NCBI GenBank assembly: GCA_964432995.1
Contig: CAYSPU010000156.1
Span: 1 to 13,983 of the forward strand
From: CAYSPU01 sp964432995
GTDB taxonomy: Bacteria > Verrucomicrobiota > Verrucomicrobiia > Limisphaerales > JAHDYP01
DNA: 13,983 nt
Reading direction: 5' to 3'
In this document: positions 1 to 6,253 of the stretch, one piece after another
Layout: every line of letters begins with the position of its first letter
How positions within the stretch are numbered: position 1 is the first letter of the stretch
Translations under genes and position numbers: made by a program
Notes under the pieces: model-generated
The model's input: the letters and a program-made list of their open reading frames with translations, nothing else
The model's database searches: none
What the model was told of the DNA's origin: nothing

Positions 1-157
1 TCATGAAGCGGAGCCAGGGGCGCGCGAACCCGGGGTTGGTTGGGCAGGTTCTTGAGGAGTTGTTGCGACGGTGAAGGGCGGGGAGTCTGTCGGGCGTTGC
101 CTGCAGACCCCTGAGGGAGAGGAAGGCTGGTGGACCCTCACGAATTCAGGGCGGAAC

Positions 158-1144
158 ATGAATCGAACCGATCGACGACTGATCCATCGGCGGGCGGGGG
201 CGGTGACCGCCGGGGGCCTCGATGACGCGGGCAGAGGTGGCGCCGGGAATCGTCCCCCAAACCGCGTCCTGGGCGTCCGCCTCCTGGCGGTGTTGCTGGC
301 CTGCGCCGCGGAGGTCGCGAGTCTCTCGGCACAGAGCGCGGCAGGCGCCCCGTCCGCCGCCGAGGGGACGCCCAAGGGAGCGAGTCTCGAGGAGCGGGCA
401 CCGGTGGATCCGGTGGCGTTCTTTCGGAAGCACTTCTTTCCCTTCGAGCCCTTCTACTTCATCGCCGGAACCGAGTCCCCGAACGCGAAGTTCCAGGTTA
501 GCCTCCGCTATCAGTTGTTCACGGAAGACGGCTGGCTGGCCGAGCAGTGGCACGGGCTGACGAACTTCTCCGTCGCCTACACGCAGACCTCGCTGTGGGA
601 CTGGAACCACCCGTCCGCGCCCTTTCTCGACACCAGCTACAAGCCGGAGCTGAACTACACCTGGCTGCGAGTGGATCGCGGGCGTTGGGCGGATTGGCTC
701 CGTCTCGATTTGCAGGGGGGTGCCCAGCACGAGTCGAATGGCCGGGGCGGTGACGAATCGCGGAGCCTGAACCTGGTCTATCTCCGGCCCACCGTCACGC
801 TGGGACTCCCCGGCCGCTTCCAGGCGACGGTGGCGCCGAAGGTGTTCCTCTATGTCGGGGACTTGAGCGACAACCCGGAGATTGCGGAGTATCGGGGCTA
901 CGTCGAGCTCCGGACGACGCTGGGGTGGTCGGGCAATGTGCAATTGGCGGCGACGGCGCGGGTGGGGGACGATTTCGACCGCGGCAGCCTGCAACTGGAC
1001 CTGACGTATCCATTGTGGAAGCTGCCGATCCTGCGATCGGGGGTGTTTCTGCAAGCCCAATACTTCACCGGCTACGGGGAGAGCCTGCTTCTCTACAACG
1101 AACGGAGCGATGGGTTTCGGGCCGGGTTCGCCCTCTTTCGGTGA
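158..1144 (+). CDS. pldA: Outer-membrane phospholipase A (OMPLA family)
   Basis: The 328-residue product matches the OMPLA phospholipase A1/A2 family, outer-membrane beta barrels that hydrolyse acyl esters of phospholipids and need calcium and dimerisation. The active-site segment is intact: H191-E-S193 and N205 reproduce the His/Ser/Asn triad with the E. coli spacing (H, H+2, H+14), and S201 sits at H+10, where E. coli has a calcium ligand. Just before it is the family-typical YKPELNYTW (about 161-169), and near residue 110 the first-strand motif KFQVSLRYQLF. I chose ATG 158 over the in-frame GTG 71 because an AGGGCGG-like ribosome site precedes it and it leaves a less extended N-terminus. 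Even so, about 36 basic and glycine-rich residues precede the hydrophobic core (VLGVRLLAVLLACAA), so the exact start is uncertain. The gene is convergent with the reductase gene, stops 3 bp apart. Bases 1-157 upstream hold nothing I can identify. Confidence 0.88.
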   Translation: MNRTDRRLIHRRAGAVTAGGLDDAGRGGAGNRPPNRVLGVRLLAVLLACAAEVASLSAQSAAGAPSAAEGTPKGASLEERAPVDPVAFFRKHFFPFEPFYFIAGTESPNAKFQVSLRYQLFTEDGWLAEQWHGLTNFSVAYTQTSLWDWNHPSAPFLDTSYKPELNYTWLRVDRGRWADWLRLDLQGGAQHESNGRGGDESRSLNLVYLRPTVTLGLPGRFQATVAPKVFLYVGDLSDNPEIAEYRGYVELRTTLGWSGNVQLAATARVGDDFDRGSLQLDLTYPLWKLPILRSGVFLQAQYFTGYGESLLLYNERSDGFRAGFALFR

Positions 1145-1147
1145 GTC

Positions 1148-2200
1148 TCAGACAAACTCGGCGTGGCAATGCGCGTAGGGGTTCGCGCCGTCCGAATGCC
1201 GGCGATCGATCGCCGCCATTTCGTCCTCGCGCTTGAAGAGGGGCGGGCACTCCCAGGCGAACTTCACCAGGTCGTTGAGTTCGCTGAGGGCGAGTTCGCG
1301 GAAGTCGCGCGCCGCTTCGATAGCGCGGTCGGTCAGATCGAGGAAGCTGGGCGGGACCCCGGCCACGACGCCCTTGAGCGAGAGCGTGAAGCGCAGGACC
1401 GACTCGACCTCCTGCTTGGTCTCGGCGCTGCGATACCACCATTGGCGGGTGCGCGTCGCCCCCTCGGGCCAGGCGCCGCACGACATGGGTTTGATCGCCA
1501 CCACGGCGGCTCCCTGCTGGTTGGCCAGATCGATGACGTCCTTGCCAAATCCGCGCACGAAGTAATCGACGAAGCTCAGCGGGAACATCACCGTGTCGAA
1601 GTTGAACCCCTTCATGACCGTCAGGGCGCCTTTGGTCGAGTGCGCGGAGAAACCGATGTGCCGGACTTTGCCCTCCTCTTTGGCCTTGAGGATGGTTTCC
1701 AGGGCGCCGCCGGGGGCCAGGGCCTGGTTGGCCTCGGCCACGGTAACGACATGGTGGAGTTGGTAGAGATCGAAGTAGTCCGTCTTCAGCCGCTGGAGGG
1801 AGCGTTCGAGTTCCTCGCGTGCGCCTTGGGCGTCGCGTTTCTTGGTCTTGCAGGCGAGGAAGATCTTGCTGCGGTCGAGACCCTGGAGGCCGACGCCCAT
1901 TTTCACTTCGGCATCGCCGTTGCCATAGGCGGGGGCGACGTCGAAGTAGTTGATCCCGGCGTCGAAAGCCCGGTGGAGGCCGCGGGTGCCTTCCTCCTGG
2001 CCTTGCTGGGTGAGGGCGAGGCCCGGGAAGACGATGATCGAGACTTTCCGGCCCGTGCGACCGAGCACACGGTGGGGCATGCCGTTGACGCGTTCGAGGG
2101 AAGCCGCGGGTGCCGTCTCGGCAATCACCGTGCCCTGGCGCAGGACGGCGAGGCCGCCGGCGGCGGTTCCGACAACCTGGAGGAAGGATCGACGTTTCAT
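1148..2200 (-). CDS. Tat-signal aldo/keto reductase
   Basis: The 350-residue protein is an aldo/keto reductase, an NAD(P)H-dependent TIM-barrel oxidoreductase acting on carbonyl compounds; its substrate cannot be read from sequence. The N-terminus MKRRSFLQVVGTAAGGLAVL is a twin-arginine signal, so it is probably exported folded with its cofactor bound. The catalytic tetrad is visible: D87 and Y92 in FDVAPAYGNGD, K118 in ACKTK, and H149 in DLYQLHH. The start at 2200 is chosen because the twin-Arg motif begins there. An upstream in-frame ATG at 2248 would add 16 unrelated residues and would overlap the -35 box of the promoter candidate at 2221-2248. Some relatives carry a C-terminal ferredoxin-like Cys cluster. 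This protein has only scattered cysteines (117, 241, 318, 345) and ends in HCHAEFV, so that domain appears absent. It lies tail-to-tail with the phospholipase gene and is probably transcribed alone. Confidence 0.93.
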   Translation of the reverse strand: MKRRSFLQVVGTAAGGLAVLRQGTVIAETAPAASLERVNGMPHRVLGRTGRKVSIIVFPGLALTQQGQEEGTRGLHRAFDAGINYFDVAPAYGNGDAEVKMGVGLQGLDRSKIFLACKTKKRDAQGAREELERSLQRLKTDYFDLYQLHHVVTVAEANQALAPGGALETILKAKEEGKVRHIGFSAHSTKGALTVMKGFNFDTVMFPLSFVDYFVRGFGKDVIDLANQQGAAVVAIKPMSCGAWPEGATRTRQWWYRSAETKQEVESVLRFTLSLKGVVAGVPPSFLDLTDRAIEAARDFRELALSELNDLVKFAWECPPLFKREDEMAAIDRRHSDGANPYAHCHAEFV

Positions 2201-2220
2201 GGCTGGTATCAATCGCCCGC

Positions 2221-2248
2221 AAGATAGCAGGTTCCCGCCGATCGGCAA
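2221..2248 (-). promoter_or_regulatory. Promoter candidate for the aldo/keto reductase
   Basis: On the minus strand TTGCCG (plus 2243-2248) and TATCTT (plus 2221-2226) are separated by 16 bp. The -10 box lies 20 bp before the start codon at 2200, giving a short leader. The -10 matches TATAAT at 4 of 6 and the -35 begins TTG. The same -35 hexamer and 16-bp spacer recur before the protease gene. This is a consensus match by eye, with no expression evidence. Confidence 0.4.
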
Positions 2249-2432
2249 GCGGGGGCGTCGGTCCCAAATCCGCGCGTAAGTGGCGCTGGGCGAGGTCGTC
2301 CCCGGGCAATGCGCGGTTTTCGCCCCTGCGGACGGACCTTCTGTCGGCTCCGGCGCGGATTTGGGTCGCCTCCGGTGCGATCAAGAGTGGTGGTCAGGAT
2401 CTCCAATTCTGATCGCCAAGCAGCGGGAGCGG

Positions 2433-2942
2433 CGGCGCTGCACGAAGTCGGTGCAGGGGACTGGCGCACGAAAGCGGCGCGGCAGCGCGCGCACTCCACG
2501 ACGCTCGCGCGACTACGAATGCGCCCCGACAACGCTGGCCGTCTTGGAGTGCGTCCGCCGCTGCGGCGCTGTGCGAAGTCGGTGCAGGAAGCGGTTGCTC
2601 GAAAGCGGCGCGGGAGCGCGCGCACTCCACGACGCTCGCGCGACTACGAATGCGCCCCGACGACGCTCGCCGTCTTGGAGTGCGTCCGCCGCTGCGGCGC
2701 TGTGCGAGGTCGGTGCAGGAAGCNNNNNNNNNNNNNNNNNNNNNNNNNNNNNNNNNNNNNNNNNNNNNNNNNNNNNNNNNNNNNNNNNNNNNNNNNNNNN
2801 NNNNNNNNNNNNNNNNNNNNNNNCGCTGCGGCGCTGTGCGAGGTCGGTGCAGGAAGCGGTTGCTCGAAAGCGGCGCGGGAGCGCGCACTCCACGACGCTG
2901 GCGCGACCGCGAACACGCCCCCGACAATGCAGGCCGTCCTGA
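2433..2942. repeat. 131-bp tandem direct repeat array, hairpin-bearing units
   Basis: The segment GCGAAGTCGGTGCAGG and its surroundings recur with a constant offset of 131 bp (near 2440, 2571 and 2702) and again after the gap near 2836. CGCACTCCA likewise recurs at 2490 and 2621. The first copy and the last copy are the most diverged; the last has a 2-bp deletion near 2885 and then fades out by about 2942. Each unit carries an inverted pair, CGCACTCCACGACG and CGTCTTGGAGTGCG (13 of 14 pair), with arms beginning at 2490 and ending at 2553 in the first unit, so each copy could fold as a long hairpin. The copy number in the real genome is not known because of the gap. Confidence 0.9.
2724..2823. 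other. Assembly gap (100 N) inside the repeat array
   Basis: Exactly 100 undetermined bases, the usual placeholder for a gap of unknown size. The 34 bases before it (2690-2723) are identical to the 34 bases after it (2824-2857), and both are repeat sequence. The contig ends may simply overlap by 34 bp. If instead the array continues regularly, the true gap would be 97 bp plus a whole number of 131-bp units. Confidence 0.97.
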
Positions 2943-3094
2943 AGCGCGGCCCGAACCGCAGCCGCAGGTGCGTGCGTTTTGCTGCGGGTCGATCCCGCGG
3001 CCGCGGGACGTGGTCCGGAAGTGGGGGCGGAGCAACCCGGCAGCCTGAACGCGTCGCACCTGGGGGCAGTGTCAGGCAGCGCCCGGGTTCGGCC

Positions 3095-3123
3095 TTGCGC
3101 GAGACGCGTCTGCTTCGTACGTT
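3095..3123 (+). promoter_or_regulatory. Weak promoter candidate for the DUF3160 gene
   Basis: TTGCGC (3095-3100) and TACGTT (3118-3123) are 17 bp apart, with the second box 39 bp before the ATG at 3163. Both boxes match the sigma-70 consensus only in part. An inverted repeat, TTCGTA (3114-3119) and TACGAA (3131-3136), overlaps the -10 candidate and could be an operator or chance. Confidence 0.25.
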
Positions 3124-3162
3124 CCACCCATACGAAAAGACGATGGGGACGCTCGATTGCCT

Positions 3163-5793
3163 ATGACAACTCGTCTGCTGCTGGTCCTTGTCGGTTGCGC
3201 CGCCGCGATAGCCTGGGGCGGACAACCGCCAGAACTCATCATCCGCTCGGTAGGCTCTGGCGCCGTGGTGGATGCCATCAGCCGAGGCGTCACGCCGGTG
3301 GCCGGGACGCGCTACCGGCTACGGCTGGAATCGAGCGCGGACTTGCAGATCTGGCGCGACGAGGGGGAGTGGGACACGCTGGCCCCGGACGATGATGGCC
3401 TGACGGTCGCCGCCGGGTCGCAGCGGTTCTACCGGATCAAGACGGAAGCGATCGAGTCCACCGGAGAAGCTCCGGACGGTGCCGAGCTTTGCGGGTATGG
3501 CCGGATCTTTGGCGAGGAGTTGAAGCGGGTCGGCTATCTGACGCCCGTTGAGTTTGCCGAGCAGTTGCCTGCTTTCGGCTACCTCGAGAAGATCGATTTC
3601 GATCCGACCACGGCGGAGTATTGGGACCGCTTCAGCGCCGACCCCGCCGTGGTGAATGTTGGCCTCGAGACGAACTCGCCCGGCTACCGGATGTATGACT
3701 TTCGGTTGAACGAGACGGAGGGGGCCATCTTTGGGACGAACGGCTTTGTGGTGAGCGAGCGGCTGGGGGCGGACCGGTTTGCGGAGGTGTATTACCGGTT
3801 GTTCAACGACGACATGCCGGTGTTCGTGACCGCGGACTCCGTGTTGCACGCGTGGCATTACTCCTACCAGCGACTGCTCGAAGAAAGCGAGGAGCTGCAG
3901 ATGGCACGTGCGTTGCAGACGGTTCTCTTGGGTATGCGCGAAGCCTTGTTCCAGATGCCCCCCTCCGTTCGCAACGGCCCGCTGTCGGAGAGCATGCGGG
4001 ATGCGGATTACTTCCTGGCGGTGGGGGCTTCGTTGATCTGCGGCTCGAACTTGCCCCCGGTCCTCAGCGAGACCCAAGGCGTGGACGACACGCTCTCCGC
4101 AATTGCCGCGCTTCAGTTTGTGCCCGAGTTTCCGCTGTTCGGAACCAACCGGCCGATGGATTTCTCCCAGTTCACGGTCCGAGGGCATTACACCCGGAAC
4201 CCGACATTGGGGCGGTACTTCCGAGCGTTCATGTGGGTGGCGCGAACGGATTTCCGAATCCTCTCCACTCGCGGCGATCCACAATCGTTGCGCGAACTGG
4301 GCACGGCGGTTGTCCTGGCCAACCTGCTGCAGTCAGCCCAGCGACTGACCTCAATGGCCGAGTTGGATGCCCAGCTCCGCTTCTTCATCGGTCGGGCGGA
4401 TTCGATGGACATGATCCAGCTTCACCAGGTTCTCGGGCTGGCCGGGCTCACCTACCTGTCTCAGCACACCAGCATCGCCCAGATCGCCGACCTCCAGCAG
4501 CGCCTCTATGACGGGAACTTCGGCGAACAACTCTATGCGGGGGACATCTTCCACTCGCCTTTTGGTCCGGAGCAGACCCAACTCCCGGCGAGTTTCGCCG
4601 TCCTGGGCCAGCGCTTCGTGCCGGACGGCTGGGCGATTTCGCAGGTGACCTTCGACCGGATCCGGTGGTTTGAAGACATCCCGCAGGTCACGTGGTTCCG
4701 GAAGGTGCTCCGCCGTTACGCCAGTGCCCTGGATGTTGCTTACGCCGCGCTGGGCAACCGGCAGGTGGGCGACCTGATCGCCGCCCGGATGCTGGACACG
4801 ACCGGCATCGGCTCCTTCCGCGACGGGTATCCGTATGCGCACAATCTGACGGCGCTGGCGGCCACGTTCGACCGGCTCCCGGCTGCAGCGTGGGAGGACA
4901 GCATCTACACCCGCTGGCTGGCGGCGCTGCGCGCGCTCTCCGCTCCGACGACCGGCGTGGAGTATCCGCAGGCGATGCGGACGCGGGCGTGGGCGCGGCA
5001 CACGTTGAACACGCAGTTGGCCTCCTACACGGAGCTGAAGCACGACACGGTGCTGTATGCCAAACAGCCTTACACCGGCTTCATCATCTGCGATTACCCG
5101 GCTGGTTTCGTGGAGCCGGTCCCCGAGTTCTGGCGTGAGATGAAGGAGTTGGCCCAGGGGACCGCCGAGGCCCTGGCCCTGGTGCCCGCGTTGGGTCAAG
5201 TGACGCTTGAGGTGTGGCTGGAAGGTGGCGGCACCTACGCCGTTCAGGTGGACCTGGGTGAACGCAAGCAGGCGCGCATCGCGTTCTGTGCGCAGTTTGC
5301 GGAGACGATGGCGACGCTCGAGGAGTTGGCCCGGAAGGAACTGGCCCAGCAACCGTTCACCGACGCCGACATCCGGTTCATCCGCGGCCTGATGAACAGC
5401 CAGGACCACGAGTACTTTGGTCGTTCTTGGGACGGCTGGTATCCGGATCTGTTCTACAAGGACTACGGCCAACTGCTCGACGAGAGCGTTGACTCGAACG
5501 GTTCCAACCAGCGCGACCAATTGGTTACCGACATCCACACCGCGCCGCCGGACCAGGTCGATCCCGTGGGCGGCGTGCTGCACGAAGCCACGGGCAACGT
5601 GGATTTGCTGATGATCGCGGTGGACAGTGGCGTGGATCGCCTGGTGTATGCCGGGCCGACGCTGAGTCATTATGAGTTCGTGGTGCCGGGGCCGACCTTG
5701 CGTCGTCTCACCGACGAGGAGTGGATGTGGCAGGACTATCCCTGGCCGGGCCGACCGGAGTGGACGCAGAGCTACCTGGTGCCGGCCCCTTAG
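3163..5793 (+). CDS. Secreted DUF3160 family protein
   Basis: The 876-residue product matches the uncharacterised DUF3160 family. Family-typical segments are DDMPVFVTADSVLHAWHYSY (about 216-235), the SQDHEYFGRSWDGWYPDLFY region (about 746-765), LVTDIHTAPPDQVDP (from 787), DRLVYAGPTLSHYEF (from 825) and RRLTDEEW (from 847). No biochemical role is established, although the conserved acidic and His residues would suit an enzyme. The N-terminus MTTRLLLVLVGCAAAIAWGG is an export signal. LVGC fits a lipobox with C12 as the lipidated residue, but the h-region is short, so ordinary signal peptidase cleavage is also possible. Residues 51-92 carry a Y..R.ESSADLQIW...QRFYRI motif that also occurs at the C-terminus of the protease in this window. 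ATG 3163 is preferred to TTG 3157; only a weak GGGGA lies upstream. The stop is TAG, so amber is read as a terminator in this genome. Confidence 0.88.
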   Translation: MTTRLLLVLVGCAAAIAWGGQPPELIIRSVGSGAVVDAISRGVTPVAGTRYRLRLESSADLQIWRDEGEWDTLAPDDDGLTVAAGSQRFYRIKTEAIESTGEAPDGAELCGYGRIFGEELKRVGYLTPVEFAEQLPAFGYLEKIDFDPTTAEYWDRFSADPAVVNVGLETNSPGYRMYDFRLNETEGAIFGTNGFVVSERLGADRFAEVYYRLFNDDMPVFVTADSVLHAWHYSYQRLLEESEELQMARALQTVLLGMREALFQMPPSVRNGPLSESMRDADYFLAVGASLICGSNLPPVLSETQGVDDTLSAIAALQFVPEFPLFGTNRPMDFSQFTVRGHYTRNPTLGRYFRAFMWVARTDFRILSTRGDPQSLRELGTAVVLANLLQSAQRLTSMAELDAQLRFFIGRADSMDMIQLHQVLGLAGLTYLSQHTSIAQIADLQQRLYDGNFGEQLYAGDIFHSPFGPEQTQLPASFAVLGQRFVPDGWAISQVTFDRIRWFEDIPQVTWFRKVLRRYASALDVAYAALGNRQVGDLIAARMLDTTGIGSFRDGYPYAHNLTALAATFDRLPAAAWEDSIYTRWLAALRALSAPTTGVEYPQAMRTRAWARHTLNTQLASYTELKHDTVLYAKQPYTGFIICDYPAGFVEPVPEFWREMKELAQGTAEALALVPALGQVTLEVWLEGGGTYAVQVDLGERKQARIAFCAQFAETMATLEELARKELAQQPFTDADIRFIRGLMNSQDHEYFGRSWDGWYPDLFYKDYGQLLDESVDSNGSNQRDQLVTDIHTAPPDQVDPVGGVLHEATGNVDLLMIAVDSGVDRLVYAGPTLSHYEFVVPGPTLRRLTDEEWMWQDYPWPGRPEWTQSYLVPAP

Positions 5794-5837
5794 CCCGGAC
5801 AGATGGGGATTGGTCTGCCTTTACTCTTCCTCCACCG

Positions 5838-5867
5838 GCCGACGTGCCGACGTGCCGACGTGCCGAC
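5838..5867. repeat. 8-bp tandem repeat (GTGCCGAC)
   Basis: Three perfect consecutive copies of GTGCCGAC (5844-5851, 5852-5859, 5860-5867) follow a partial copy GCCGAC at 5838. The repeat lies in the 226-bp spacer after the DUF3160 gene, where I see no gene. A short tandem array like this can vary in copy number by slippage; no function is visible. Confidence 0.85.
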
Positions 5868-6019
5868 ACGCGGGCCACCAGCGCCGACTGACGTCGGCGG
5901 CTACCAGCGAGGGGGCGACACCCAAGGCCGGGCGTACCTACTTGGCTGTGGGTTTCCCCATGGTCCGCCTGGGGGGGGTCGATCTGTAGAGCACGTCTGC
6001 TTGCGCGGCTGGTCGTGAA

Positions 6020-6154
6020 ATGCAGAATGGCCGCATGATGCTGCCGATCTGCCGGTCCGCCCACGTCACCAGGTTGTCACTCATCGGATCTCTTCTGTTG
6101 GCCGTGTCGGCGTCTGCGGTGGCGGAGAAGGCGGCTCCTCCAAAGCCGGGATAG
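6020..6154 (+). pseudogene. Signal-peptide piece of the glycosidase gene, ended by in-frame TAG
   Basis: ATG 6020 opens a 44-codon frame ending in TAG at 6152-6154. The translation is a clear signal peptide: a basic start, a hydrophobic core LSLIGSLLLAVSASAVA and a cleavage site before EKAAPPKPG. The frame continues past the TAG without any shift (6254 minus 6020 is 78 codons) into the glycoside hydrolase. The residues just after the stop, IVYRTEFDTPEARAGW, read as the first strands of the mature N-terminal domain. I therefore interpret this as the 5' end of the same gene, separated by one nonsense codon. One base change would restore a sense codon (for example CAG, AAG or GAG). A second start, ATG-ATG at 6035-6040, is also in frame. 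No strong ribosome site is visible. Confidence 0.8.
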
Positions 6155-6253
6155 ATCGTCTATCGGACGGAGTTCGACACACCGGAGGCACGGGCGGGAT
6201 GGTCGAGGGCGGACTTCGCGCGCTGGGAGCCTGGGCATGAAGGGACGACGTCA

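Larger units (their letters stand above)
2201..3162. other. Long non-coding region with repeat array and assembly gap
   Basis: This 962-bp stretch separates the divergently transcribed reductase and DUF3160 genes. Several open frames cross it, but they run through the repeat array and the run of N, have Arg-rich low-complexity translations, and show no domain or signal. I treat it as non-coding. It contains the reductase promoter candidate (2221-2248), the 131-bp repeats (about 2433-2942), the 100-N gap (2724-2823), and a weak promoter candidate with an overlapping inverted repeat (3095-3136). The stretches 2249-2432 and 2943-3094 show nothing I can name. Confidence 0.75.

Noticed and set aside
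1..375. Minus-strand frame ending at base 1
   Set aside because: It overlaps the phospholipase gene start, and its Pro/Arg/Ala-rich translation has no recognisable domain.
146..2227. Open frames opposite the phospholipase (146-1060 minus) and opposite the reductase (1163-2227 plus)
   Set aside because: The opposite strands encode proteins with intact catalytic motifs; these frames are composition-driven mirrors.
2433..2942. CRISPR array
   Set aside because: The 131-bp units are contiguous and nearly identical along their whole length; there are no short repeats separated by unique spacers and no cas genes.
2209..3225. Several open frames crossing the repeat array and the N gap
   Set aside because: They depend on translating N as X, have Arg/Ala-rich repetitive translations, and occur on both strands at once.
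6152..6154. Genome-wide amber recoding (pyrrolysine or suppressor tRNA) as the explanation for the TAG
   Set aside because: The DUF3160 gene uses TAG as its natural stop at 5791-5793, and no tRNA or pyl gene is seen in the window. Site-specific readthrough remains possible but unsupported.
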